This document shows positions 54,694 through 64,000 of a DNA stretch of 64,000 nt, one piece after another. The DNA is taken from NCBI GenBank assembly GCA_002724245.1, contig PBOG01000170.1:1-64000 (forward strand). Reading direction: 5' to 3'. This DNA comes from Planctomycetaceae bacterium (GTDB lineage Bacteria > Planctomycetota > Planctomycetia > Pirellulales > Pirellulaceae). A program made the translations under genes and the position numbers. Within the stretch, counting starts at the first letter, position 1, and each line of letters begins with the position of its first letter. The notes beneath the pieces were generated by a model. That model saw only the letters and a program-made list of their open reading frames with translations. It did not search any database and was not told the DNA's origin.

Positions 54694-57030
54694 CTAACGC
54701 AAATACATAAATTCATTAGCGCTCAGTAGGGTCTGGGAGTACTGTTCCCAGGGAGTCAGCCCCTTTTGGACTTGTGCTTGTGCCAGGAACGTTCGCCCAA
54801 TTTGAAGCTCGTCATCGGTCGGCAAGCGGGAATACAATAGCCGATATGCATACCGAATCCGCTCGTCATCCCTCATTGAAGCCGCCCCGATCCGGGCAGC
54901 AAACGCCTTGGCTCGGTCAATCATGAACGCACTGTTCATGAGAAATAAGTACTGCTGTGGCACAACACTGACAGCGCGTTTCGCGATGGTAGCACGGGGC
55001 ACCGGAAAGTCGAACAACCGCAGGAACTTGTCTGTTTCAAATCGATCACCATGACGACTGATGCTGAAGTACAGTGTGCGACGCCGGCTACCGCGTACCT
55101 GCTCATCCGGGCCGCCACCGATTTGTCCGCTGAGTTCTCCCGTCACATGCAATAACCCGTCACGCCAGGATTCAACATCCAATCGCCGCGGACTCATCCT
55201 CCAATAAAGTCGATTTCCGCCATCCACGGAGAAACTTTCACTGACAAATTGACTACCCATTTGATAAGTCGATGAACTTACGATTAAACGGTGCATCGCT
55301 TTGGTTGACCAATTGCCACGGACCAACCGCGCGGCCAACCACTCGAGCAGCCCGGGATGGGTCGGCAGGCTACCTAACCGCCCAAAGTTGCTGGGGCTAT
55401 CAACAAGCGCTGTGGAAAAATGGCCCTGCCAGAGCCGATTCACCCACACCCGAGCCGTCAAGCGGCGTCCCTCCCCGACCACCGCGTCCGCCAATTCGAC
55501 ACGCCCGCTACCTTTCTTGAATCTGGTTGGATCTTCACCGGCGAGTATTCGCAGAAACCGACGCGGCGCGATCTCTCCGGGCTTGCGAAGATTTCCACGC
55601 AACGCCACACGCATATCCGCATCTCCGCTATCCGCCAAAGAATGCGCAACGGGGTACTTCTTCGGCGCAGCCCGCTGTAACTCAGCCAATTCCGCCTTTA
55701 AACCGTTCAGCTTTTCTTTTTCCGTGTCACTAGCTTTTTCACCTTTCTGGCTAATTGCCTTCTCTAGCTTCTTGATCCCTTCTCCAACAACCTTGATTGC
55801 ATTCTGCGCCTGCTGATAGCGTTCGACTACCTCGTCGCTGGCAAGGGGAAATTCAGCCATCCTGGTATTGTTGAAAATGCCCGCCAGTGAGTAGTAATCC
55901 TGGGTGGGGATCGGGTCAAATTTGTGGTCATGACAGCGTGCACACGCAACGGTCAAACCTAGAAATGCCCGGGAAAAGGTGTCGATACGATCGTCAAGTG
56001 TTTCTGATTTCGCCTGTGCCACACTATCCGGATCGCCGCCATCAGAATGGTAAGTTGGCCCCACCGCAAAAAATCCCGCTGCGACTGGGCTATCGCCAAC
56101 ACCCAGTAAATCACCCGCAATCTGATAACGAACAAACTGATCGTACGGCAGGTCTTGATTTAATGCTTGCACCACCCAGTCACGATAACGCCACGCATGC
56201 GGTAATGCCTGATTGTCAAGGAACCCACCAAAGCCATCGCTATACCGCGCCACGTCCAGCCATTGGCGCCCCCACCGTTCTCCATAGCGCGACGAGGCAA
56301 GTAAGCGGTCAACCAGTCGGGCAACCGCATCCGGCTGCGCAGCCATCATAAATTCGTCAATCTCTGCAGGCGTTGGCGGCAATCCAACCAAATCGAGATA
56401 GAGTCGTCGGCTCAAAATACGTCGTTCTGCTGGCCGGGCGGCAGCCAACCCGGCCCGTTCACGTCGTGCCAAAACAAACCGATCCAACGGTGTTTGAGCC
56501 CAGCTAACGTCGGCGACGTCGGGAAGCTGAGGCTCGTGGATCGGTTTCCACGACCAGTGTCCTCTCTGCAATTCATCCCACTGCCACGCTCTAGACTTGC
56601 TGGCCGCACTGCCAATCGACTCCTGAGGCCACACAGCCCCACGCTCGATCCACCGCACCAAGGACTCAATCGACGCCTCGGGCAGCTTACCCTGTGGTGG
56701 CATCTCTACCGCCTGATAACGGATCGCCTTGACCAGCAGGCTCTCTTCCGCATTCCCAGGTACAATCGCTGCTCCCGAGTCACCGCCACGCAACAATCGC
56801 TCGCGGCCGTCAACTCGGAGGCCACCCTCAATCATCTTGGCGTCGCCACTATGGCAGGAATAACAATGTTCAATCAGCAGTGGCCGGATCTTTTTCTCAA
56901 AGAAGGCGAGATCCGCGGCATCAGCGGGGGCCGCCACCAGATCGGATTCGGACCAGCCATTCCACATCCCGGTCATAACCAGAACCAGTGGCAAAAACGG
57001 TCTTGTTACGGGGGCGCACCCAGATGCCAT
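54694..57030 (-). CDS. Planctomycete cytochrome c/DUF1549/DUF1553 protein
   Basis: A 778-residue exported protein. Signal-like N terminus (PFLPLVLVMTG). A cytochrome c-like domain binds heme through CYSCHSG (near 56-60). Next DUF1549 (TPLDRFVLARRER, LYLDLVGLPPTPAEIDEF, RWLDVARYSDGFGGF), then a coiled stretch, then DUF1553 to the end (LTARVWVNRLWQGHFSTALV, LNGEFMYLR-like end in ANEFMYLR). Function of this family is not known; it is a hallmark of Planctomycetes and related groups, thought to act outside the cytoplasm. It lies 209 bases after the WD40 gene. Confidence 0.93.
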   Translation of the reverse strand: MASGCAPVTRPFLPLVLVMTGMWNGWSESDLVAAPADAADLAFFEKKIRPLLIEHCYSCHSGDAKMIEGGLRVDGRERLLRGGDSGAAIVPGNAEESLLVKAIRYQAVEMPPQGKLPEASIESLVRWIERGAVWPQESIGSAASKSRAWQWDELQRGHWSWKPIHEPQLPDVADVSWAQTPLDRFVLARRERAGLAAARPAERRILSRRLYLDLVGLPPTPAEIDEFMMAAQPDAVARLVDRLLASSRYGERWGRQWLDVARYSDGFGGFLDNQALPHAWRYRDWVVQALNQDLPYDQFVRYQIAGDLLGVGDSPVAAGFFAVGPTYHSDGGDPDSVAQAKSETLDDRIDTFSRAFLGLTVACARCHDHKFDPIPTQDYYSLAGIFNNTRMAEFPLASDEVVERYQQAQNAIKVVGEGIKKLEKAISQKGEKASDTEKEKLNGLKAELAELQRAAPKKYPVAHSLADSGDADMRVALRGNLRKPGEIAPRRFLRILAGEDPTRFKKGSGRVELADAVVGEGRRLTARVWVNRLWQGHFSTALVDSPSNFGRLGSLPTHPGLLEWLAARLVRGNWSTKAMHRLIVSSSTYQMGSQFVSESFSVDGGNRLYWRMSPRRLDVESWRDGLLHVTGELSGQIGGGPDEQVRGSRRRTLYFSISRHGDRFETDKFLRLFDFPVPRATIAKRAVSVVPQQYLFLMNSAFMIDRAKAFAARIGAASMRDDERIRYAYRLLYSRLPTDDELQIGRTFLAQAQVQKGLTPWEQYSQTLLSANEFMYLR

Positions 57031-57239
57031 GGTGTTTCTCGATCAAGAAGAGACAGAACATCGGGTGAATGGGACGACATGCGACCACGACCGATATCCA
57101 GCGTGTTCCGCACCGCTCCAGTTGCCAATGATGTGGTAGCCACAGCCGATTGCTACCACCCCGGGGTTCGCGTGACATCCTCACAAGCCCCGCCACCACT
57201 GACCCGTGGGTCGGTCACTATGGCCGCATCGTTCCCGGC

Positions 57240-60200
57240 CTATTCACCGCCACTTTCCGCTTCCGGCTGAGCGACTTCTGGGGGACCAAATGCCGCCAGT
57301 GCTTGCCCTTGGTCATTCCAGATCCGCAGGACACTGTCCTGCCCACCACCGACAAACGTCTTGCCGTCACCACTAACAGCGGTCGAATACATGAAGTCTT
57401 TACCGCCACCGAGCGCCCGGATATTTCCACCGTTGTCAGCCCGTTTGACGTGCACGTTGTTATCGCCGCAGGAAGCTACCACGTTGGTTCCGATAGAAAC
57501 GAATTTGATCGATGTCAGCTCTTTCGAAAATCCGCCGATCGTCCGCTGCTGATCACCCGTTTTGAAGGTCCAGATCTTGATTACTTTATCCGCTCCACAG
57601 GTTGCCAGCGTACGCCCGTCGGCACTCCAACTGACACCCAATACGTGATGGGTATGGCCCTCGAAAGACCGCACAAATTCACCGTCAGCGACTTTGAATA
57701 CCTTCATAAACCGATCTGCACCGCAAGATGCGATATAGTCGTCTTCCGGCGAGAATTCGACCGCGAAGATCGTGTCACTATGCGGCTCTTTGATCTCGCG
57801 AACCAACTTGCCCGTCTCGACATCCCACAACTTCAGCTGGCCACTTCTAGACGGTTCACCACCCCCGGTCGCCAGCAACTTTCCGCTGCGGCTAAAGCCA
57901 ACCGCGGTGACTCGGTCAACGAGCGTCTGCGCATCATCCGGGTTTCCAATGGTCCGTACCAGTTCCCATTGTGGGCTGCCGTTCCAGAGAATCACGCTGT
58001 TATCTTTGGCCGCAGAAATCAGATCACCGTTCTTGGCAAAGCCAACGGCAGTAACCGCCGCTCCGTGGCCCTCATATGATTCAACCGGAGCTCCGGTCTC
58101 GCTTTCAAACGTATGTACCTGTTGATCGTCACCGGCCAGCGCGAAAGTTTTGCCGTCATGGGAAAACGCAACGGAATGCAACGGCTTTTCTGTAGCCGGA
58201 AGTGCCGCATTCGCCTTCTCATGAGCACCCTGGGCTTGCTTGTGCTTTCCCTGCTCGCCCTTATGTAGTTTGTCGGCTTCGGCAATACCCTGCTGGGCCT
58301 TCACTACAGCTTCCCCAGCACGCTTTTCAGTTTTCTGATTCGCTTCCAGGGTCCGCTGGGCCGCATTCTTTTCATTGGTGGCTTTCTGTGCGGCTTCCGT
58401 CGCCTTTTTCTGCGTCTCTTGCGCAGCTTTCAAATCCGCATTCGCCTTCGTCAGCGTTTCATCAGCCTTCTTCTTGGCATCGTCGGCCGCCTTTTTAGCA
58501 GCCTCCATGTCGGTGACTGCTTTTTGCGCCTTCGCCTTCTCGGATTCAACCTTTTTGCTTTGTTCCTGTGCCTGTTTGACCACGTTGGTCACTGACACGA
58601 CCAGTTCGGCCAACGACTTGTTTTTCGGCGCGGCCTTGGCAGCTGCTTGGACTGAAGCCAATGTTGTGGCAGCGACTTTCCCTGCGACACCGGCATCGAC
58701 GACCGCCTGCTCAGCCACCTTGAACGCTGCTTGTGACTTTTTGAGATCAGCTTCGGCCTTTTTCATATTCGCATCCGCGGTTTTCTGGTCCGCTTCTGCC
58801 TTCTTCTGAGCCGCCTGGCTATCGGTCAACACTTTATCCGCAGCAACCTTGTCTGCGGCAGGCTTCTTGGTCGCTTCCACCTTTTTGGCTAACTCTTCGG
58901 TCGCCTTTTTTGTGTTGTCTTGCGCTGTTTTCAGATTCTTGTCTTCAGCTTCTTTTCGTTTATTGGCCGCATCGAGGTCCCCCTTAGCTTTGTCCTCTCG
59001 GATTTTCGCCAGGTCAACCGTCCGTTTCAGCTCTTCTACCGTGAGCCTTGCACGGAAACTACCTTTGGAAACGGCGACTTCCTTGCCATCGGCCGCATTC
59101 CACAGTTTCGCAGTGTTGTTGGCACTTGCCGAGACAAACTTAGCAAAATCCGGTCGGACCGAGACCGCGACAACCGGCCCGCCATGGTTCATTGAACGTA
59201 GTTGTTTTCCATCCGCCACATTCCACAGCCGAACGGTTCCATCCTGGCTTCCCGATAGCAACTGGGAGCCGTTGGCCTGTACTGACACGAGACTGTGGAC
59301 GGGGCCACCGTGCCCCTTGATTTCGCGCTGGGGTTGGGCATTGTCAACGCCCTCGCCCGGCATATTCCAGACGCGAATCAAGTTATCGTCACCCGCGGTC
59401 GCGATCTGCTTTCCTTCGCTGACCAGTGCAACACCGTTGACTGGTGACGGAGTTGCCAATGCTGGACCATCCTGGGCAAACTTCTGCACGTTCCACACAA
59501 GTACCGTTTTATCGGCCGACCCTGAGACCAACTTGGAACCATCGGCCGAGAACGCCAATGCTTTCACGGCAGCCGTGTGGCCGGAAAGTGATACCGAAAC
59601 ACGGCCTGTTGCCAGGTCCGACAATCGCACCTTGCCGTTGTCCAAACCAAAAGCGACCCAACGACCGTCTGCACTTGTGGCAATGATATGCGCAGCGCTC
59701 TCTAATTTATCAAGCGCATGTCGCTGGACATTCCGCGGACGTCGAAAAATCTTGACCGTTCGGTACCCGCCTGCTGCCAGGTATTGCCCATCCGGGCTAA
59801 ATCCTAACGACTGGACAACATCAAAGAACGCGACGCCTGGCCGATCGTAAATTTCCGAATTCAATAACGTCGGATCCGTGAGACGCCCAACTTCTCGCTT
59901 GCTCGGTGCGTGGTAAATGAACACCTGATTCGCACGGCCGGCGGCGACATACTGTCCGTCGGGCGAAATGGTCACGCTGTAGATGGGGTTCACTCCAGCT
60001 GGGAGGGGTTGCCAGTCGGGTGCCCCGGAAATTCCTTTTACTTCACCCTTCGCACCCTGATCGATCCAGAGCTTGATTAGTCCAAGCTCCTGGGGACTGA
60101 GACTTTTAGCACCAACTGTGTTGTCGTCCGGGGGCATAAATGACTCTTGCTGCCGCGCTGCCAGCTTCAACAAAAGGCTATCAGCACCTTTGCCCGCGAC

Positions 60201-60467
60201 GACCGACGGCCCATCACTCCCCCCCTTGAGGATGCTGGCGGGCGTTTCCAGCACGAGGTCACTCTCCGCCTCTGTACTGTTGTGGCACGCCAGGCAATTC
60301 CGGCGGAAAATCGGCAGGATCTCCTTCTCAAAGTCGACAGCATCGGTCCGCTTGATCTCTTCGATGGCGGTCGGCTTTTCATCTTCAGCAAAAACGACCG
60401 TGTTCAGGACGAGCCCCAGGAATACGGATCCCAAGACTGAGCTGGAGAACATCGTATAACGACGCAT
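57240..60467 (-). CDS. Exported cytochrome c/WD40/coiled-coil fusion protein
   Basis: A 1075-residue protein. Signal peptide (VFLGLVLNTVVFA). A planctomycete cytochrome c-type domain with CLACH (about 58-62) and a Met-containing loop (SFMPPDD) follows to about 150. Seven or so WD40-like blades cover about 160-470 (LAFSADGSKLVSGSADKTVL type). Then a very long Lys/Ala/Glu coiled coil from about 475 to 755. A second WD40 block covers the rest. So the coiled coil splits the propeller in two, or links two propellers. It would form a long extracytoplasmic rod with heads. Its neighbour PPC protein carries a similar coiled coil. Confidence 0.9.
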   Translation of the reverse strand: MRRYTMFSSSVLGSVFLGLVLNTVVFAEDEKPTAIEEIKRTDAVDFEKEILPIFRRNCLACHNSTEAESDLVLETPASILKGGSDGPSVVAGKGADSLLLKLAARQQESFMPPDDNTVGAKSLSPQELGLIKLWIDQGAKGEVKGISGAPDWQPLPAGVNPIYSVTISPDGQYVAAGRANQVFIYHAPSKREVGRLTDPTLLNSEIYDRPGVAFFDVVQSLGFSPDGQYLAAGGYRTVKIFRRPRNVQRHALDKLESAAHIIATSADGRWVAFGLDNGKVRLSDLATGRVSVSLSGHTAAVKALAFSADGSKLVSGSADKTVLVWNVQKFAQDGPALATPSPVNGVALVSEGKQIATAGDDNLIRVWNMPGEGVDNAQPQREIKGHGGPVHSLVSVQANGSQLLSGSQDGTVRLWNVADGKQLRSMNHGGPVVAVSVRPDFAKFVSASANNTAKLWNAADGKEVAVSKGSFRARLTVEELKRTVDLAKIREDKAKGDLDAANKRKEAEDKNLKTAQDNTKKATEELAKKVEATKKPAADKVAADKVLTDSQAAQKKAEADQKTADANMKKAEADLKKSQAAFKVAEQAVVDAGVAGKVAATTLASVQAAAKAAPKNKSLAELVVSVTNVVKQAQEQSKKVESEKAKAQKAVTDMEAAKKAADDAKKKADETLTKANADLKAAQETQKKATEAAQKATNEKNAAQRTLEANQKTEKRAGEAVVKAQQGIAEADKLHKGEQGKHKQAQGAHEKANAALPATEKPLHSVAFSHDGKTFALAGDDQQVHTFESETGAPVESYEGHGAAVTAVGFAKNGDLISAAKDNSVILWNGSPQWELVRTIGNPDDAQTLVDRVTAVGFSRSGKLLATGGGEPSRSGQLKLWDVETGKLVREIKEPHSDTIFAVEFSPEDDYIASCGADRFMKVFKVADGEFVRSFEGHTHHVLGVSWSADGRTLATCGADKVIKIWTFKTGDQQRTIGGFSKELTSIKFVSIGTNVVASCGDNNVHVKRADNGGNIRALGGGKDFMYSTAVSGDGKTFVGGGQDSVLRIWNDQGQALAAFGPPEVAQPEAESGGE

Positions 60468-60593
60468 AACAATGGACCTTCTGGATGGGAGATCTGGATG
60501 GAGATATTGTTGATGATTGCTGTGGGTTCGATACGACCCCTAAACCCTGGAACAACGTCCAACGCAGGCAATCGATCGCATATTACCGTGGTA

Positions 60594-63431
60594 CTATTTC
60601 TCTGCAGCCGCTTCGACCTTAAGGACGATCTGCTGTGATGCCTGGACGTCGATGTTATTGAATTTGGCCTTGGCCCTGATCGTAATCGAATGGTCGCCAA
60701 CCGGTGCCTTGTCCGTCGCAGCGACTTGCAACTTGGCCTCTTTCTGATCTTTGGCAATCGAAAGCTTCTCAACAGCCAAACCCGTCACCCCCTTGGGAAA
60801 CTCGACGGTAATCTCCACGGCGTCCGCAAATCCATAGAGCCGTTCCAACGAAACGGGCACTTCGATTTTCGCCGCCGCCTTCACGACGGCATTGCTGGCC
60901 GCAATTTTCAGAGGTGTGTCGACAACTCGGAGTTGGATGGGCGTCGAGAAAATGGCAAAATTCAAGTCCTTGGGCTCGTTCGCCTTCTTGACATCGGCAA
61001 CCTTTTTGTCGGCGGCCGTCTTGGCTGCCTGGACACGTTTATTCTTCTCTTCGACTTCCTTGTGCTTGGCTTCGGCTTTCTTGCGAACCTCTTCCGCGTC
61101 AGCGGCTTTTTTCTTCGCCTCGTCCGCGCCGTCTTTAGCCAACTTGGCGGCTTCACCGGCCGTCTTGGCTGCTGCATCCAACTCCGCCTTCGCAGCTTTC
61201 AGCTCTTCCGCCACCTGCGCCACGGCGGCAACAATCAGTTTCTGATCCGCTTCAGCGCGGGCCACAGCATCCGCGTTGCGCGGGATTTTCACCTTGGTGT
61301 CCGACCGCAGGTAGAAGTTATACAGGCCGACCTTTGCCTTCGCATTCGTAATATGTACCGCTAAGGTTCCTTCACTCTTATCGCCATTGATCTCCAAGTC
61401 GCCGGGCTTTACTTCACCCGGGACGTTCTGGGCAATCAATTTGAACTTTTCTCCGAACCCTAACCGCCTTGCTACTTTGATCGGCACATCAATTTTGCCA
61501 CCTCGCGACGTCTCCAGTGGCTTCCCGTCACCAACTTGCACAAGCGCTGGATACGTCTCACGCGATGTCACAGAGAGCACAAGATCACGCATGACCCGAA
61601 AATAGGCGGGCTGCGTAGTACGGTTCCCTGTATTCCAAACAACTGAAATGATCCGCGCGTAACGAGCCACATCGCGGTCGCCGACCTTCGCTTTGCCGAC
61701 AATCCTAATCGGTCCCATCCAGTCCTTGACGTCTTCCTGCGCCTTGAAGACCAGCCAAACAGACGATGCGTTACTGGGAAGCGTCGCGCCAGCACACTCA
61801 ACACCCTCAGGAAGACCTTCGACGGCAATCTCAATTTCACCACCAAACCCATCCTGACGGACAGCCACCAACTCCATCAGCGCAGTACCGCCTTTTCGCA
61901 AAACAGGCGAGTAATAAGACACGGTATTGGCGTTGGCGACCTTCAACTGCCGCGCGTTGGCGATCAGACGAAAATCCGGAACCTCGCTACGAATCTGCAG
62001 CCTATAAATGTAGCGTCCGTCAGTCCGGGCGGTCCCTAAACTGTCACGAATCTTGATGCGATAGACTCCATCCTCCGGCACGGCAAATCGATACGAAGGG
62101 TCATTGGTTGAATAGTCAAAATCACCGCCAATCCTGCCATTTCGATTGTCGACGTCGTCCACGTATGTCACATCAGCAACCTGCTCCTCACCCTTATCGT
62201 TCTTGGTGACGCGCTGAACTAGCAGATCTGCGTCTGTCTCGAGACCCAACCGGTGCGAGATCAAATCAACCCGATAGACGGCGCCCTTTTTCGCCTCAAA
62301 TTCAACCCAGTCAATATCTCTCTGCGGATAGAAACGACCCGCGATTTCACAGGGAACTACCACTTTCTGCGCCTTGCCTGCAACGTCATTGGGCTCTTGC
62401 TCGATAGTGACAGGCGCCGCAGCAAATCCAATCCGAATCGGATTAAGCTGGGCATACCGATAGTCGTATCCGTTGAGCAAAATCCCTGCGGGAGCCAACG
62501 GCGATCCGGCCCCCAGGCTGTCTTCACTCTGCTGTTGCCCTGGCAACGGAATCTTGACTTTCAGTTGCTGTAGCGGCTGGCCGTCCGACGTCAAACCTTC
62601 GACAACCTCACCACCAGGCAGGTTACGACCGTAGAGCGTGTATTCCCCATTCGATCCTGGCAGGCCAGCGGGCGGAAAGACATAGTCCACGTGTGCGCCT
62701 GCATGGATAGACAAGCGATAGAACAGCTCAGCACCACCACCATAGATGTGGTCGTGCAAACCGACGGTAAAGGTACCGTCCGCTGGAGCGACAAAGTCGA
62801 TCAAGGGGTCCTTGCCGATGCTATCGCGGACACGAAGCAGCTCTTTGCCGGCCGAGTCGTACAGCACAAGCGTCCCATCCAGCTTGGAATCGACACGTTT
62901 GGCCAGGCAGTCGAATATGACTCGCTGCCCCGCCTTCAAGGCAACCTTGAAATAATTCACGACATTCGCGTCGGCGCGCCCAGTCACAGTCGTCCCTATG
63001 GCGACTTCCTTGGCGGTTTCCAGCGTCGCGTTCGATCCATCGTCCATCAGTTCCTCATACGAGCCAACGACAAACGACCGCGGATTTGACGCCCCGAATC
63101 TGCCGCGGACACGGGCATCATAGATTCCTGGTGGAACGTCAGCAGCTACCGTAACAGTAAACACGTTGTTAACGGGCACAGCGTCTTTATAGAACTCGGC
63201 CGGAGGGTTCGTCTTTTGCGTGGCTTTGATACCTGGGTGCGAAAATTCGAGTGCCGTGAGATCGTCTTGATTGCCACCGCCGACGGTCACTTCCAACGTG
63301 GCACCTGGCTTGGCACCCAGCGGATAGATGGTCGTCAATTCGGTAAGCGGAAGCTGGCCAGACGCCACCAGGGCTAACGCAGCCACCAGAGCCAGCGACC
63401 ACCATGATGCGCAATTTTGGATTTTCGTCAT
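60594..63431 (-). CDS. Exported PPC-domain protein with coiled coil
   Basis: A 945-residue protein with a signal peptide (WWSLALVAALALVASG). Several beta domains follow, including two bacterial pre-peptidase C-terminal (PPC)-type segments: VVNYFKVALKAGQRVIFDCL near 165-260 and DIDWVEFEAKKGAVYRVDL near 365-480. Near 715-830 lies an Ala/Lys/Glu-rich coiled coil (AAKTAGEAAKLAKDGADEA). A final beta domain ends the chain. No protease domain is present in spite of the PPC name. It precedes the WD40 gene by 126 bases on the same strand, so an operon is likely. Probable role in surface structure or carbohydrate binding. Confidence 0.88.
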   Translation of the reverse strand: MTKIQNCASWWSLALVAALALVASGQLPLTELTTIYPLGAKPGATLEVTVGGGNQDDLTALEFSHPGIKATQKTNPPAEFYKDAVPVNNVFTVTVAADVPPGIYDARVRGRFGASNPRSFVVGSYEELMDDGSNATLETAKEVAIGTTVTGRADANVVNYFKVALKAGQRVIFDCLAKRVDSKLDGTLVLYDSAGKELLRVRDSIGKDPLIDFVAPADGTFTVGLHDHIYGGGAELFYRLSIHAGAHVDYVFPPAGLPGSNGEYTLYGRNLPGGEVVEGLTSDGQPLQQLKVKIPLPGQQQSEDSLGAGSPLAPAGILLNGYDYRYAQLNPIRIGFAAAPVTIEQEPNDVAGKAQKVVVPCEIAGRFYPQRDIDWVEFEAKKGAVYRVDLISHRLGLETDADLLVQRVTKNDKGEEQVADVTYVDDVDNRNGRIGGDFDYSTNDPSYRFAVPEDGVYRIKIRDSLGTARTDGRYIYRLQIRSEVPDFRLIANARQLKVANANTVSYYSPVLRKGGTALMELVAVRQDGFGGEIEIAVEGLPEGVECAGATLPSNASSVWLVFKAQEDVKDWMGPIRIVGKAKVGDRDVARYARIISVVWNTGNRTTQPAYFRVMRDLVLSVTSRETYPALVQVGDGKPLETSRGGKIDVPIKVARRLGFGEKFKLIAQNVPGEVKPGDLEINGDKSEGTLAVHITNAKAKVGLYNFYLRSDTKVKIPRNADAVARAEADQKLIVAAVAQVAEELKAAKAELDAAAKTAGEAAKLAKDGADEAKKKAADAEEVRKKAEAKHKEVEEKNKRVQAAKTAADKKVADVKKANEPKDLNFAIFSTPIQLRVVDTPLKIAASNAVVKAAAKIEVPVSLERLYGFADAVEITVEFPKGVTGLAVEKLSIAKDQKEAKLQVAATDKAPVGDHSITIRAKAKFNNIDVQASQQIVLKVEAAAEK

Positions 63432-63738
63432 TCGAAATGATTCCTTCTATCGGAAACAAGCACAGTGTCCGCCCGGTCCTCCGGACGCCACTTCGCGTTG
63501 CCACTCACTCAACTACCATCCGACCCGGTAGAGCCCAAGGGGAACGCCACAATGATCCACACAGAGGAGGAACTGACAGCGGCACGCCCGACTCCTGTCC
63601 GGCTTACAACTCAATTGTAATCTAAGGACGCCAGTCACGTACCATTTCTGGCATCCGCATTACCACGAACATCCTGTCCATGCGCACGCCGAATACACCA
63701 CTGCACCCGGGCGTTACGCGAGGCACTCTCGATGACCA
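63432..63738. other. Intergenic region without a supported gene
   Basis: About 305 bases between the leftward partial DUF1553 gene and the PPC gene. It may hold a promoter for the PPC/WD40 pair. No gene or strong hairpin was recognised. Confidence 0.45.
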
Positions 63739-64000
63739 CTAGTGATTAAAGAGAAATTCCTTCGTGTTGATCAAAGCCCAGACAATGTCCTCGTAGGCAA
63801 CCTGAGGTTTTTCCTGGTGCTTCTCAATATGCTTTGTGGCGATTTCAGATTCCTCGGACGTTGGCTCGCGGGCGAAGGCCAGCAGATAGAGCTCGCGGAC
63901 CTTTGCCTGATGCCCACGGTCTGCGTCCTTAGCCATCTTGGCGGCTCGGCCATTGCCGTCAGTTAACTTGCCCTGAATTTCGCTCGAATTCAACAGGTGC
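63739..64000 (-). CDS. DUF1553 (PSD1)-family protein, C-terminal part only
   Basis: The minus strand is open from the window edge to a stop at 63739, giving 86 residues. They match the C terminus of DUF1549/DUF1553 proteins: HLLNSSEIQGKL at the edge, ELYLLAFAREPTSEESE, and the ending YEDIVWALINTKEFLFNH. So this is the end of a second such protein, upstream of the PPC/WD40 genes on the same strand. The N-terminal part lies outside. Confidence 0.88.
   Translation of the reverse strand, partial: HLLNSSEIQGKLTDGNGRAAKMAKDADRGHQAKVRELYLLAFAREPTSEESEIATKHIEKHQEKPQVAYEDIVWALINTKEFLFNH

Overview
The window looks like chromosomal DNA of a planctomycete, probably of the Pirellulales type. The evidence is family content: cytochrome c-like DUF1549/DUF1553 proteins, a DUF1501 protein, a PPC-domain protein and a WD40/cytochrome/coiled-coil giant, a membrane Ser/Thr kinase, an oversized signal peptidase I, and a PQQ-type beta-propeller. 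No phage, transposase, plasmid or CRISPR signal was seen. Genes are loosely packed in short operons, with many spacers of 300-700 bases.

Layout. 1-3912 (all minus): a repeat-containing lipoprotein cut by the window edge, a thioredoxin-like gene whose frame is crossed by a TGA exactly at the first position of its CxxC-type redox motif, a secreted beta-propeller protein and a cupin. 4645-17360 (plus): a Lys/Cys-rich secreted protein, a short UvrC, an orphan MraZ-like regulator with palindromic operators, a fused E1 plus E2 of a 2-oxoacid dehydrogenase, a NifS-type cysteine desulfurase, an MFS transporter and a membrane-anchored protein with regulatory-looking N terminus. 17697-20585: a translationally coupled glutamine-synthetase-like, gamma-glutamyl-hydrolase-like and SDR cluster. 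20863-23716: a Ser/Thr kinase overlapping a secreted cyclase-family enzyme. 23902-24160: a structured transcription unit with a 14-codon ORF behind a perfect Shine-Dalgarno and an intrinsic terminator. 24188-33126: Nudix hydrolase, MFS, VTT membrane protein, methyltransferase, acyl-CoA ligase, KAS III and DUF1501. 33567-33681: tRNA-Ala(CGC) with its terminator. 34125-41220: small proteins, an internally duplicated membrane protein, an FAH-family enzyme, a tungsten-type aldehyde oxidoreductase, a nucleoside hydrolase and a KDPG-type aldolase. 41468-54598: ClpX, a TPR/TolQ/TolR/signal-peptidase operon and an xseA-xseB-ispA-dxs operon linking exonuclease VII with isoprenoid synthesis. 54694-64000 (minus): four planctomycete-specific exported proteins, probably one functional group.

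The strongest candidates for something new are the predicted selenocysteine-containing thioredoxin-like protein at 325-936, with a GGUC-loop hairpin just after the UGA, and the short-ORF structured RNA at 23902-24160. All calls are from reading the sequence; no database search or folding program was run.
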